A stretch of DNA of 64,000 nucleotides from Odontocerum albicorne (GCA_949825065.1 OX463859.1:17689220-17753219), one strand, 5' to 3'; positions 23,001 to 31,040 are shown, counted from the stretch's first letter. Numbers and translations are program-made. The notes: a model not told the origin generated them from the sequence alone.

Positions 23001-25266
23001 AAAAGAGTAAGAGGTTTTTTGGTGTGGCATCCACAAATTGCCAGAGAGATGGGAAACATGTGTATCTAGCGATGGGCAATACTTTGAATAAAATATTTTT
23101 TACCGTTTTGATGCAATAAATGTGTATTTTCTATAAAAAAAATCTGGTTTCATAGGACAGACCTGGTACATTCCACATTGGGAACATATTTTTCTAAGAC
23201 ATTAAAAATAAAAATTCAAGATGTTTCAAGGCTTCATTCATATTCTTAATACTAAAAGTAAAAATGGCTTATTCTGTTTTAGTTTGTATTTTGTTTACCT
23301 CTTGTAGGTCAATTAGGTCGTCTTTTGACAAAGGTTCTGAGTGAGATTCAATGAAGTAATTATCATATTTGTCGTTGACAGCCATGTTTAATTCATTCAT
23401 TACATTGACTTTTTCAGTTGTTATAATCGAGAAATAGTTAATGAAATGTATAAAACTCAATTAGTCACTAGTAAATGTAAAAGTACGAAATATGTATGAA
23501 ATAGTATATTGTACGAAAGTTGAGGACTGCCTGTATCAGAAGAACCGGCAAAACAGCTGGTGTTCACAGAGAATTCAATGTAAAAAAGTGGAGAACTAAT
23601 ATTTAGATTAAATTGTTAAACATTCTTTTTAATCATTATGTGATGAAAATAAAATACAACTTAGATGAAAATAAAATATAATGAATTTTTTTTTTACTTT
23701 CTTTTTTCATAATAATGAGTTTTTTTTTAATTTTGAGTCACCTAAATAAATACATTTGTTTGCAGATAAACTCTGCGTAAATATTACATTTATCTCATAC
23801 TCGTGTCTTTTTCAGGTTGTAGAGGTGCTGCTGGTATCCTTCTTGGGGTACCAACTGCCTTTCCGGGGCAACCTGGGTACTGTGGCCATGCTTCTCGTTC
23901 TCCAAGGCTTCGTGGGAATGTGCTATGGTTTCTTCGTGTCCATCACCTGCAAGTCTTATTCTCTGTCTTTCTTTGTCTCAACAGGAAGTTTCTATCCCAT
24001 GATTCTTCTCTGTGGTACGTATTGCTATAAAATTCAAATTTAATTTATACATATTTTTGCATTACATTTGATTAAGGTTTCTTAAGTTTAACAAAAAAAT
24101 AAAAAATGTTTAGTTTGGAATTTATCATCATATTGATTTCGAAATCAAAACTTACACACAAAACCTTTGATCTGTCATAGATGATCCTTATTGAAGGAAA
24201 AAAGTTTGCACATAATAAACCAATACATGCACAATCTAATGCATTGGACAAGATAAATTTTGATTAGTTAGTTTTGATAGTGCATAATTTCAATGATTTC
24301 TTATGAATCACATGAAATCTATATTAATATATATATTTCTTTGTATTGCATTGTTTTTAATAAAGGGCCTTTCAAATTGAGGGATTTTTTAAATTCTTGA
24401 ATAAAACACAATTTACTTTGATTTCAAAATTTTTTTTATTGGTCATTGAAGTATAATGTATGCCATTGAAACAAAAAACAATATTCGCCAAATGTCCACC
24501 TCTTGCAGTTCCACAGATGTCCACTCTTTTGTCAAAATTTTCGATGGCATTTTGGCATAATTGTGATTGGCATAATTTTCGATGACATTTTGGCATAACT
24601 CACCAATAACGCGAATAATTTCGTCCTTCAGCTCAGGAATTGATTGGGGGTCATTTTTATAGACCTGGCTTTTCACGTAACCCCAGAGAAAATAGTCCAA
24701 CGAAGTCAGATCACATGATCTTGGTGGCCAATTAACATCACCGTTTTCGGAGATTAATACATAAAATAATTCAACAATTTTAACGCATTGTTGTATTGTA
24801 TTCGACTCCATTTTTATAAATGTCATACATTACACTTCTCAAATATCACAAGACTTAGGCAAGTTCGCGACGCCATCTGTGTTTTATCCAAGATTAAAGA
24901 AACCGCTTAATTTGAAAGACGCTTTATCAATAAATGAGATTATTATTATTATTTATCTGTGAGAAATACATAATAAAAATATCTTTACCGATGTTCTAAT
25001 TTGGCGGTTCTCAGAGTTTCACAATGATAAATAAATTATAATTTGTTGCAGGAATCGTTTGGCCAATTGAAGGAATGCAGCGAGGCTTGAGAATCTTCTC
25101 CTTATTCCTACCTTTTACAATACCAATCCAATCTCTAAGAAATGTCATTGAAAAGGGCTTCCAAATCACCCAGTTCCAAGTGATAGATGGATATCTAGTT
25201 TCCTTGGCGTGGATTACTTTCTTGCTCACATGTTGTTTCCTTGTACTTAAGTTCCAAAAGTCATAG
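4917..25266 (+). CDS. ABCH/ABCG-type ABC transporter, 3' part (eight exons, 5' end outside window)
   Basis: Exons 4917-5017, 9279-9415, 11539-11776, 13065-13239, 13982-14168, 17396-17549, 23816-24014 and 25052-25266 join into one open frame of about 469 codons ending in TAG. All introns are GT-AG and every phase matches. The protein starts in a linker, then has a basic stretch before helix 1 (FKALFIKNIQQFSRHPGG), a roughly 190-residue extracellular loop with several cysteines, and helices 2-6, ending LKFQKS. Family hallmarks seen are the loop segment YYYDDLNEALDAVTRGK, PSNF, MDTSN, LEGVWDR and GIVWPIEGMQRGLR. This layout matches insect ABCH half-transporters (the Drosophila Snu/CG9990 type), which have an N-terminal ATPase domain and act in the plasma membrane, some in cuticle lipid export. 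Substrate cannot be told. No Walker A, signature or Walker B motif occurs between 1 and 4916, so the ATPase exons must lie further left. Introns are unusually rich in transposons. Very confident for family type, less for ABCH versus a related ABCG branch. Confidence 0.9.
4987..5178 (+). repeat. 92-bp tandem duplication covering an exon end and splice donor
   Basis: ttagtaacatgtatttagg, the donor ggtaagtcattatttc and following intron sequence to ttattattctgtagtg occur twice, 92 bases apart. The second copy is entirely intronic but retains an intact donor. Confidence 0.95.
5310..5390 (-). mobile_element. SINE family A head fragment
   Basis: Inverted tRNA-like piece: aatctaacccgaaacatcc then cattccaccaacatgatca. 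Strongly degraded. Confidence 0.45.
5425..5745 (+). mobile_element. LINE family A, 3' end
   Basis: ELKADVLNKMKKI, then HVERMKEDRL, and the tail tttctgcctactccaacagg followed by gatggtatgtatgtatc. 5'-truncated and frameshifted. Confidence 0.75.
5746..5865. repeat. Pogo-terminus fragment and 31-bp duplication
   Basis: tctcaattattcggggtta resembles the left end of the MITE at 6643. Then a 31-base unit (agacatcccacataatactt...) occurs twice at 5803-5864. Confidence 0.6.
6029..6283 (+). repeat. 85-bp tandem repeat, three copies
   Basis: Copies start at 6029, 6114 and 6199 with agctaatacttttccgttt and contain ccatggaaggctgatcgaat. Highly similar. The flanks to 6580 look like degraded SINE body. 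Confidence 0.93.
6643..7147. mobile_element. Pogo/Tigger-type MITE
   Basis: 505 bp with ends CAGTAGACTCTCGATTATT and, inverted, CAGTATACTCTCGATTATC; TA on both sides. No coding capacity seen. Related terminal fragments occur near 5748-5800 and 59330-59365. Confidence 0.85.
7265..7512 (+). mobile_element. tRNA-derived SINE (family A), most complete copy
   Basis: tRNA-like head with box A (tgcctagttggtaagaag) and box B (gggttcaattccc), then a body with aattaagaactactggagtagg and ending near tgtctgcctgccacgcccttc. Probably about 250-350 bp in full. Confidence 0.75.
7914..8236. mobile_element. hAT-type MITE with an internal foldback
   Basis: Ends tctcaacctgtgggttgta and, inverted, tttctcaacctttttaat, with the GGGGTCG motif near both, as in hAT (Charlie/Zaphod-like) termini. 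A 22-base inverted repeat, 7996-8017 with 8056-8077, containing ggcagctaaacagtttg, sits inside and may be a separate insertion. Confidence 0.65.
8285..8835 (+). mobile_element. LINE family A, 3' end
   Basis: gtgtgcgagtgaaacgtgg, cacggatgaataacgaaag, tttctgcctaccccaacagg and the usual order of family A blocks; heavily mutated. Confidence 0.65.
8880..9060 (+). mobile_element. SINE family A fragment
   Basis: gcgtggccgagagaccagtg followed by aagaatcaccggagtaggca resembles the head and body of the 7265 copy; boundaries unclear. Confidence 0.4.
9279..9415 (+). CDS. ABC transporter exon b: basic segment before first helix
   Basis: A polypyrimidine tract and tttttttttag precede 9279; donor gtaagt starts at 9416. 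It encodes VLTNKMGTNNNNN, then a basic run (IKRRRQ) and FKALFIKNIQQFSRHPG. The KALFIKN..QF.RHPG pattern is the usual entry into the membrane domain of ABCG/ABCH proteins. It ends in phase 2 and joins the next exon to complete a Gly-Gly pair at the start of helix 1. Confidence 0.88.
9462..10440. mobile_element. hAT-type non-autonomous element
   Basis: 979 bp with ends CAGCTATCCTCAACC and, inverted, CAGTTCTCAACCAGTGG. The eight bases outside (CTACAAGG and CCACATAA) agree only partly. Its right part (about 10200-10430) recurs at 17855, 18736, 31275 and 49880. No transposase frame recognised. Confidence 0.7.
10855..11350 (+). mobile_element. LINE family B, 3' end
   Basis: WKGLPPRIRGVCSFRKYLK block followed by the family tail: cataaactacactcgacct, tgaagaagtacctaacct, gtgggttcgaatcctgagc. 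It ends about 190 bp before transporter exon c. Confidence 0.7.
11539..11776 (+). CDS. ABC transporter exon c: helix 1 and start of extracellular loop
   Basis: Acceptor tatttcag ends at 11538 and donor gtaaga starts at 11777. It encodes membrane helix 1 (GLIFSIFFPIIQMLAFLL), then the conserved AIVNEE motif and the first part of the large loop with cysteines (WEQC, YTCHYNKLSC), consistent with disulfide bonding outside the cell. It ends on a codon boundary. Confidence 0.92.
11777..12635. other. Intron stretch with no clear feature
   Basis: AT-rich intron sequence. 12055-12260 has a GC-richer patch with a weak resemblance to LINE reverse-transcriptase tails (NWRER..), not strong enough to annotate. 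Confidence 0.4.
12640..12880 (+). mobile_element. LINE fragment (family A-like)
   Basis: aaaaaagtgatgaaagtaaat, gaatgtgtgggaaaacaatg and RALRWFGLVERIK (about 12785-12825) match the LINE C-terminal block; it also resembles the inverted piece at 16680. Confidence 0.55.
13065..13239 (+). CDS. ABC transporter exon d: extracellular loop
   Basis: Acceptor ttcttttgcag ends at 13064 and donor gtaagt starts at 13240. It encodes YYYDDLNEALDAVTRGK, IGALYVPSNFSESL and the end of a strand, NIYMDTS. The PSNF motif and D.SN pattern are characteristic of the ABC2 membrane domain of this group. The last base is the first position of an Asn codon completed by the next exon. Confidence 0.93.
13560..13870 (-). 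mobile_element. LINE fragment
   Basis: The - strand reads LRWSVDMQKTYETNI and EMNGERRRGRPKKS, the C-terminal block in a subfamily shared with 750-990. It ends about 110 bp before transporter exon e. Confidence 0.6.
13982..14168 (+). CDS. ABC transporter exon e: end of loop and start of helix 2
   Basis: The acceptor that keeps frame is ttcatttaag, ending at 13981; this gives the family-typical SNFQIVNFVKKK. A better-looking ttttcag acceptor eight bases downstream would create an immediate stop. Donor gtaagt starts at 14169. The exon encodes a loop region with one Cys (STDC), FNDPIYGS and FMAPGLMAT, the beginning of helix 2. It ends in phase 2. Confidence 0.9.
14229..14300 (+). mobile_element. 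SINE family A head fragment
   Basis: gacctccatggcctagtttg (box A region) then a degraded box B (ccggcttgtttcct). Just downstream of transporter exon e. Confidence 0.5.
14744..16100 (+). mobile_element. Pogo/Tigger-type element with internal deletion
   Basis: 1357 bp with ends TAGTGAAACCCCGTTTT and, on the other strand, CAGTGAAACCCCGTTTTC; TA on both sides. A frame at 15212-15622 encodes a CENP-B-type HTH (SIQEKRKILEKVN, GIPITTLTTIIKKRE) and the start of the second HTH (ASNGWIDRVK). A second frame continues with RSVCGESRSVDLEIAEDW, then jumps to a C-terminal piece (LKSYFTSIENVQDETF). The DDE catalytic core, expected to be about 1 kb, is deleted. It lies in the ABC transporter intron 14169-17395. 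Confidence 0.9.
15212..15622 (+). pseudogene. Truncated pogo/CENP-B-like transposase (DNA-binding part)
   Basis: 136 codons from ATG (MSQQRKTLSIQEKRK) to a TAG. It holds the N-terminal HTH of about 50 residues and most of the second DNA-binding domain. A 30-bp direct duplication at about 15462-15521 repeats NSRSSNM as (Q)FVSSRSSNM. The frame breaks right after the second HTH begins, compared with relatives in which it continues into the DDE domain. By family, the intact region binds the element's own ends. Confidence 0.8.
16435..16680 (+). repeat. One arm of a foldback element
   Basis: ctgaccatgctcatcgcatgg, aatatgtcaactagagccg and caagtttatttcaaaagaatgg match the left arm of the foldback element at 59738. 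Confidence 0.55.
16680..16960 (-). mobile_element. LINE fragment
   Basis: The - strand reads LVPTL(W)..SET.TWQKSDESKINA and VEMRALRRI, the YGSETWTW block upstream of the C-terminus. Opposite in orientation to the family A copies. Confidence 0.6.
17396..17549 (+). CDS. ABC transporter exon f: helices 2-3
   Basis: Acceptor with a long T tract (tttttcag) ends at 17395; donor gttact starts at 17550, a weak but valid GT. It encodes ILFFLATTATSNLMIADK, then LEGVWDRIVVAGVHSSE and the first half of helix 3 (LIVHVVIQSIVIIFQ). LEG.WDR.VAGV.S.E is the conserved cytoplasmic loop of ABCG/ABCH membrane domains. Confidence 0.93.
17855..17961. mobile_element. Left piece of an hAT-family fragment split by a LINE
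   Basis: Sequence from aactgttatgttataaaacgg to cacattttatat matches 31275-31390 and the internal part of the hAT element at 9462. The match resumes at 18736 after a LINE insertion. Confidence 0.6.
17962..18735 (+). mobile_element. 5'-truncated LINE (family A) inserted in hAT fragment
   Basis: Degraded reverse transcriptase thumb and C-terminal region: VEEF.. then FVVWE (from YGSETW), VIRDEYELKVNVLSKMKK, STLRVFRHVKQMNEERLTKQ, KRPRKVWLYQVNDI. It ends with the family's tail, tatggcgtcatagtatg then (TATG)n. Flanks attttatat and attctatat look like a target-site duplication. Confidence 0.8.
18736..18850. mobile_element. Right piece of the split hAT-family fragment
   Basis: tatattaatttctgaaataaaa onward to cacatcaactgacag matches the right part of the hAT element at 9462 (near 10270-10350) and, inverted, 49880-50000. 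Confidence 0.55.
19115..19190 (-). mobile_element. SINE family A head fragment
   Basis: Inverted box B (gagaatcgaacctgc) and box A (cttaccatctaagccactt) in tRNA spacing. Confidence 0.55.
19540..20145. mobile_element. piggyBac-type MITE
   Basis: 606 bp with TTAA immediately outside both ends (19536-19539 and 20146-20149). Ends are CCCTTCCTGTCCTGTG and, inverted, CCTTTCCCTTCCTGTGC, with subterminal GTGTA..TACAC-like repeats. TTAA targets and CCC ends are the piggyBac pattern. No transposase frame. Confidence 0.8.
20475..20655 (-). repeat. Tandem repeat grown from a transposase-tail sequence
   Basis: Five copies of a 32-base core (cagtgtttgggtcagcatt...), some followed by an 11-base spacer taaacaatatt, giving 32- and 43-bp spacings. 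On the - strand the unit encodes DFILNADPNT, the end of the same transposase tail seen at 27090. The adjoining 20656-20720 continues that coding sequence. Confidence 0.85.
20946..21190. mobile_element. hAT-type MITE
   Basis: 245 bp with ends CAGTGTTTCCCAAAACTTG and, inverted, CAGTGTTTCTCAAGCTGTG. Flanking octamers GATTAATT and GAGCAGTT share five of eight bases, consistent with an old 8-bp target duplication. Confidence 0.7.
21930..23166 (+). mobile_element. Degraded mariner element with an internal retroposon
   Basis: Inverted repeats beginning CCAGGTGTGTACTTATG, TA on both sides (21928-29, 23167-68). A frame from about 22096 encodes MSVFVPENYNLRTALIF, SQCFKKFKIGDFD, RGRPPRKFED and VGKWVPHELK, a mariner HTH and linker. 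Roughly 60 residues including the first catalytic Asp are then missing, followed by KLLKPGKT with stops, a retroposon at about 22661-22805, and LLHDNAPSHTAK to PDLAPSDHYLF. Non-functional. Confidence 0.9.
22661..22805 (+). mobile_element. Retroposon copy 1 (unknown family) ending in an AATA tract
   Basis: About 145 bp, starting near tacaggcaaaagcc and ending in (AATA)n, inserted in the mariner at 21930. A second copy lies at 31041-31200. The tail and AATAAA suggest reverse transcription of an RNA 3' end. Source RNA not recognised. Confidence 0.7.
23816..24014 (+). CDS. ABC transporter exon g: helices 3-5
   Basis: Acceptor tctttttcag ends at 23815; donor gtacgt starts at 24015. It encodes the end of helix 3 (VVEVLLVSFLGYQ), helix 4 with LVLQGFVGMCYGFFVS, and the start of helix 5 with GSFYPMILLCG. 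It ends in phase 1. The intron before it (17550-23815) contains a LINE, a piggyBac-type MITE, an hAT MITE and a three-level nest of transposons. Confidence 0.93.
24363..24924 (-). mobile_element. IS630/mariner-like (DDE_3-type) deletion derivative
   Basis: Inverted ends AAGGGCCTTTCAAATTGAG and AAAGCGTCTTTCAAATTAAG with TA outside. The - strand encodes MESNTIQQCVKIVELFY (start of the transposase) fused after a deletion to NGDVNWPPRSCDLTSLDYF and LWGYVKSQVYKNDPQSIPEL, the region around the last catalytic Asp and the C-terminus. A duplicated CQN(V)IENYA segment and frameshift follow. Most of the middle is missing. It lies in the last intron of the ABC transporter. Confidence 0.85.
25052..25266 (+). 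CDS. ABC transporter terminal exon: helices 5-6 and stop
   Basis: Acceptor atttgttgcag ends at 25051. It encodes GIVWPIEGMQRGLR, a conserved re-entrant region, then LPFTIPIQSLRNVIEKGF and helix 6 (SLAWITFLLTCCFLVLKF) followed by QKS and TAG at 25264-25266. This is the usual C-terminus of the family, so the 3' end of the gene is complete. Confidence 0.94.
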
Positions 25267-25273
25267 TTTTTAG

Positions 25274-25279
25274 AATAAA
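25274..25279 (+). terminator. Polyadenylation signal of the ABC transporter
   Basis: AATAAA lies eight bases after the stop codon. If used, the 3' UTR would be very short. No other canonical signal is closer. Confidence 0.6.
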
Positions 25280-26210
25280 GTTTTTATCAGAAATTAATGA
25301 ACTTTTTATCAGAAACAAAATTAAAATTAAATACAAAAAGGTTGCCAGCTTCCAATTTGCAATAAATGGCAGGTTTTAATTTACTAAGATCATTTAAAAA
25401 ACTTAGACTTAGAATTGAGTGGATCAGAAGCCAAGTGAACCAAGTCCAAAAATATTGAATTTAAGATAACTGAATGAAAGGTGTGCGAAAAGCTTTAGCT
25501 TTTAGCAGAAAATGCTTTTGTACAAAGTAAGTGTAATAAATTAACTCAATATAACACTTTTCAGAATTGCGAGCATACCCTTACAGAATTAGAAACACTA
25601 AAATATGTTTGAACCTAGTTTACTCAAAACTAACCAGAATGGACTTGGTTCACTTGGCTTGTGAACTACTCAATTGTTTCAATAAGTCTTTTTTTCTGTA
25701 TATATATAAAAAATTTACATGTTTTTATTATATTATAACTCAAAACACCGATTTCATCTCTATTACATTTGCATAGACCTCAAGATGATTGTTTCTGCTT
25801 ATTAGGCTCTAGTTCATTATTTTTATTTATTTTACATTTGATACAGGTTTGATAAAACAAACACATCAAATAACAAGAAAAAAATAAATAACTGAATAAA
25901 AATATAACAACAACAATGATACTTATTCTTTCCTATGAAGTTACTCAGTTATGCCTACAAAGTTTACTAAGGAGCTTAATCCTCACTTTATCTATCGAGA
26001 TATGGAACATATTGATATCACAAAGTCATTCCATATGCGAATGATGTTGCTTTTAATAGCTCAGTTTGTCAATATGGTACTGAAAACAATCTTGATGACA
26101 AGGGCTTAATAAGAAGAGCTCTAAATAAATGTAATAGAACCGAAATCTTAAGTAACAAGAATTTTTTTTACTAAATTTTTTTTATGATTTATAGAAAGAA
26201 TTAAACTAAG
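25280..26210. other. Intergenic, nothing recognised
   Basis: AT-rich sequence after the transporter's 3' end. No open frame with coding character, no repeat seen. Confidence 0.5.
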
Positions 26211-26216
26211 AGTAAA

Positions 26217-26290
26217 CCACCTGTTTGGTCTAGTTGGTAAAACACCTGTCATTCAACCAAGGATGACAGGCATTTTATCAACCTCTGATA
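26217..26290 (+). mobile_element. SINE family A head fragment
   Basis: tttggtctagttggtaaaac (box A) with a weak box B region; an inverted, more degraded copy follows at about 26528-26585 (gaatcagacccacaaccccc). Confidence 0.5.
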
Positions 26291-27089
26291 CCTAATTTGT
26301 TTAAAATAAGAAATAAACCCGCAAGTTTGTAATGTAAACAATTAAAAGTGGAATAAAATACATTGAAAAATAAAAGTATGATTCATTTTGTAAGTAATTT
26401 TACAGATAACTGAAAAATTATGTATTAACAAAAAAAAAGTATTGCATTTCGTTGTATATAATTAACCTGGTGGGTCTTTTTCAATCTACCAGAAAAAAAT
26501 AAAAAGCCAAACTGGAACCGTTTTAAAAATAAAGATACCAATAGGAATCAGACCCACAACCCCCAGGCACAGAGGTAGTCATTCAAAAATGTTTTTTTAA
26601 ATAAAAAAAAAACTAAAAGTTACAAAAAAACTTAATTTTGCATATGATAAATCATACGATGGACTAATCTATTTGGTCATTCTGTAGCTTTTTTTATATA
26701 CTGTACGTAAGATATAAAAACAATTGAATAATTTGTTACTTAAAGTGATTCATATGTCATATTCATAAAAAAACTAAAAAATACTATAATTCAAAGGTTA
26801 CAACATTGAAGATATTCTGTATTAAATAAATTAACATTCATCAATAGAATAACAATCACAATGTTTGACCATGTACCACATGCACAAGCTGAACTGTGTG
26901 TGCAAATTCTTTGCCAATTCCATATGAATAATTTCTTATGCAGAAAATTACTCCTTGCATAATTGATGAATACGATTAAAAAATAAATTACTGATTTTTT
27001 ATTATTTAGTTCTAATCTATAGTTATTCTGTCAACAATTTTTTTATGAATTTGATATTGTAAAAAACACTTAATGAATTTCATTCTAAA

Positions 27090-27380
27090 TATCATATATA
27101 GCAATTACTCGCATAATACGATTTTGAACAGTACAAAGTGTTGACATTATATGGTTTGTAAATTTAAAAACATGGTTATTTTTAATTGCATTACACACTG
27201 ATATTATGCTGTTATCATGTAACAGTACGTACCGTCTTTTAACCTGTGTACTAGAAGAAAATCCGGAAGCCGAAAATGCATCCACAAAAGAATTCACATT
27301 TGATGAACTATCAACATTAATTGCAAAAGTAGATGAAGCTTGTGATTTCATTTTAAATGCTTACCCAAACATTAAATGAA
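27090..27380 (+). pseudogene. C-terminal remnant of a Tigger-like transposase
   Basis: The + strand reads VLEENPEAENASTKEF, TFDELSTLIAKVDEAC, DFILNAYPNIK and a stop. The inverse of this coding segment appears on the - strand at 20475-20720 (FDELSILIAKVDD, DFILNANPNTE). The Leu/Asp-rich tail is typical of Tigger/jerky-type transposase C-termini. The open frame on the - strand here is its shadow. Confidence 0.55.
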
Positions 27381-30100
27381 GAATTAATGTTAGGCAGACG
27401 TTACAGAATGGTGTTCAATGTTATACAGTGTTCAAATATTTTTTAACAAGGTTTTTACAAAAAAATTGTCTTTTTATTTAAATTTCTTTATAGACAACTG
27501 TGCGATAGTTCTATGTGCATTTTAGTAAGCAAACTGCTCATCTTTTTGTGAACTGACACATATAATCATGTGATTAGAGTGCATTGCAATAAAACAAATT
27601 GTAATAATACCTTGATTATGTTAGGTTTTTTCAAATGATATTTTTTCAACACACATTAACCGTACTAGACAAGGTATCGTACTATATCGTATTAAAAAAG
27701 ACTTGTAAAAAGTAAACTTTTTTAATATACAACAGATCTATATTTTAATATAGACAAAGAATAAACTTGGATGAGTTTCATGAATTAAAATTAATTCAGC
27801 ACTAAATAGAGGAAAAGAAATAGAGACTTCAAAACGTCTGAAACAGTTGCATCAATGAATATAACAGAAGGACTATCTATAAAATAAATTTTGCAACCAT
27901 TCTACTGTTTTCAACTTTTATGTTATTTTTTGTTGTACTTGTTTAAGACTTCTCGCGATTTTATTGTCTTTTGTTTTAGACAAATTCTTGATTTTGTGAA
28001 AATTTTATTATTTAGGGAGTAAAGCAAACATTTTTGTTAACATTTTTGAAACAATCAAGATAAATAAATAAAAAATCTTTTATGTTTTTAACTATTTTTC
28101 TTGTTAACTCTGTACCATTCTTTGACATTATTCAATGTTTAAATTTTAATTTGATTAAGTGTAAAATTTAAATACTGCGAGCCTACTTTCCATTGATTGC
28201 TTTAAAGAGAGGAGCAAATTTATGCTATTTAGATATGCTTCCGAGAGACTGATGATCTAAAAAATATCTGTGGCAGTTATCCCTAGTGCTTGGTGTTGCC
28301 ATGTTATTTTGAGGTATTGTGTTCTCATTGTAATGATCACAGTAGGCGCTTGTTATGTATGTCTCTAGTGATATTGAGAAAATGAGCATTCATTCCAGTA
28401 ATTTTTTGTGATCATTCAAAAGTCTCAGTAAATTGAAAATTTATATTTTTTGAATTGGAAACATAGAATATCATGTATATTTCTACATAAATCAATGTGA
28501 AAAAACTAAGAAAAATGCTAATTTATCTTTTTTTCAATCTCCGGCACTCAATTTGTGTGATAACCACTTAATAATGTTTGTGACAATAATTTATTCGGAA
28601 TTTTTAGTGATTGGTAGACAAAAAAACCATCATTGATAATTTCCTAACTCACATTATTATTATTAGACAAACATTTTTATTTTTATCATTAAATGAGTGG
28701 AAGTATAACAGAGTTGAACTTGGTTATAATGAGCATTAAGAGATTACCAAAAGACACTTCTTAAAAAGATTGCCCACTTTATTCATGAGTTAAATTATTA
28801 TTGTATTTTAATGAAATTTCTTATTGTATTTTTATTAAATCTGTTATTACATTTTTATTAAATTTTTTAACAAACATTTTTTGAATTGTTATTTTATAGG
28901 GCAATTGAGTATGAATTATATTATTCTACTCTCTTGATTCTTTTGATAATGGCAAAAAATTTTGCACACTCTTTTAGCACTCGCATATGATTGCATATTG
29001 AGATATATTTTTTTAATACACTTGTTTCCAATGTCATGTTTTTTTAACTAATTGACACTACATTTTAACTCCTTTTTATTATCATAGGGATTATATATCG
29101 ACTAATGTTAATGGATCTGTTGGAGCTCTTTTTCCATTTGGAAAGCTTGGTAATTAAATAATAATGGCGCTACTTTATAGCTGCTCTTAGAGTGAAGGGC
29201 GCTATTTGTATCAAGTTACTCAACAAAACGCTGATGATTGTTAAAAAAATGTAAAGATACTTTAAAAAATCAATGGATATGACAATTCCCCTAAGTCACA
29301 CATATCTCAAAAAGGGCAAATTACGAGTATGTTAAAGTCATAAATTGGATATGGGATATGTAAAAAATTAAAAACACCTTTTTTTAAATTTTACATTCAT
29401 TATTTTTTACATCGCTCCATAAGTATTAAAAAAAATTGACAAAGTGCAATATTTCTTGCGAGTTATTATCTAAGAAATATACTTGTTATAAAAGAAACAG
29501 TTTGTAAGGAAATTTGATAAAACGTTTTATTTCTGAGTTTGTTATTGCCAAGTTTGACTATAATCATTTGGGATTGTTTTAGATTATAATTAATGTCTTT
29601 GACTTTAGGTAGTACAAATAGTAACTGTAAGTCTTTTTTACATTAAATACAAAATTTACATTATTTAGATTTTTTATTTGAGTTAAAATCATATCAAAGA
29701 TGATACATTTAATGTTTTTTTATAATACAATATCACATATTTCATAATATAACTGATAGATGGATCAAGGTCTAAAGGAGGGATCAAAACCAGAATGTCA
29801 ATCATGGATATTTTCCTTACATTGGCACCAGCAAGAGATTAGCAGATATCTAAGACTGCTTGATCCAGTAATGAGGCAGAGTGATTAGAGTTACATTGCC
29901 TCTGAAAGCAGAAAGACAAAAAATACATACTTCAAAATGTAAAGTCAAATCGTGTTTCAACCACGTTTATGCTAAATTAAATCAAGTATAATAAATTTAA
30001 CAACCATGCAAAAGTTATATAACAATGATTTTAAGACAACATCTCATATTTGACATTGTTTTTAAATTATTTGTGTACATCAAAGTGTTTGCTTTCTACA
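27381..30100. other. Intergenic, nothing recognised
   Basis: A long AT-rich stretch with poly-A and poly-T runs. I found no coding region, tRNA-like head, terminal inverted repeat or tandem repeat in it. Confidence 0.5.
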
Positions 30101-30107
30101 ATTGAAC

Positions 30108-30480
30108 ATTTGGTGACCATGGTTTAGCATTCACCTTAAGCAATTGGGGACCCCAGGTTCGAGTTCTAGCAGATTCACTTCTAGACTGGTTAGATTCTTA
30201 GACTATTTTCCCTATGAATTTATATTTTACTATAACTTATATTCTGCTTATCATAAATTATTAGTAGTATATAAAAGCCTAATGGAAGGCTGCAGCATGT
30301 TAAACCTGCCGATAAAGTCTTAAAAGTTTAATATCCTAGTCTTCACAAATCAAATACAATCAGAACTTTGAGTTTAATTTGTGAAGACTGTGGGCTTGCT
30401 AAAGTGTAACAGTCACAATATGGCTAACAATCATATTCGATTATGAAGGATAGTCTATCCAGCTAAACATTTTGATGTAA
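30108..30480 (+). mobile_element. tRNA-derived SINE (family B)
   Basis: Head with atggtttagcattcacc and box B caggttcgagttctagc, then a body sharing cagattcacttctagactgg with 60965, and ttgctaaagtgtaacag and aatatggctaacaatcat with 61190-61290. Distinct body from family A. Confidence 0.65.
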
Positions 30481-30970
30481 CTCGTTTTATAAAAAATGTC
30501 AGATACAATACTATGTCAACTTATGGCCATAGGTGTATAAAAAATAAAAATGTGAATTTGCTGTTTAGTTGTTTAATATTATAGAAACGAATCAAGCTGA
30601 GTCAAATATAAATCTTATTTTTGATTTTTTTATGTAGCCTCTGCTCTTTCACTTACAAGGGTAGTAGAATTGATAAAAATCCTAACCTAAAAGATATTTT
30701 TATTTCTTTATTCCCCTAATAAAATGGGTGTCAAGCTAAACAGATTGTTTCGTGCTGAAAAATAATCTATACCTGAGAAGTAAAGGATACCGTGTGCAAT
30801 TTTGAAAATTTTGCAAAAGCATAAAAAAGTATTTTTTTAATGTGGTTTTTGAAACATTAAGTAAACAAAAGACATACTAACAATATATTTATACATATTA
30901 CTATGTACAAATGTGTATTTTAACTTTTAATAATCGGTTTAAATTGTTTGAACAAGCATCTTTATAAACT

Positions 30971-31040
30971 TGAAATATTTGAGTAGATATTGTCCTGAAA
31001 TATTTGAGTAGATATTGTCCTGAAATATTTGAGTAGATAG
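30971..31040 (+). repeat. 25-bp tandem repeat, 2.8 copies
   Basis: Unit tgaaatatttgagtagatat plus tgtcc, at 30971, 30996 and 31021; the third copy runs into retroposon copy 2. Confidence 0.9.

Larger units (their letters stand above)
21596..23533. mobile_element. Tigger/pogo-type remnant that hosts the mariner
   Basis: Terminal sequences match in inverted orientation: tagtcctggactttcaaa near 21597 and, read on the - strand from 23533, CAGGCAGTCCTCAACTTTC. TA follows the right end. Between the mariner and the right end, the - strand reads HSEPLSKDDLIDLQEVNK, the style of Tigger transposase C-termini. The left terminus has lost a few bases. Confidence 0.65.

Noticed and set aside
27085..27351. 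88-codon - strand ORF beginning MKSQASSTFAIN
   Set aside because: Antisense shadow; the + strand reads as a Tigger-like transposase tail with a second copy at 20475.
28000..30100. Hidden small gene or non-coding RNA in the long featureless intergenic stretch
   Set aside because: No splice-bounded frames, structured repeats or RNA-like elements could be supported by reading alone.
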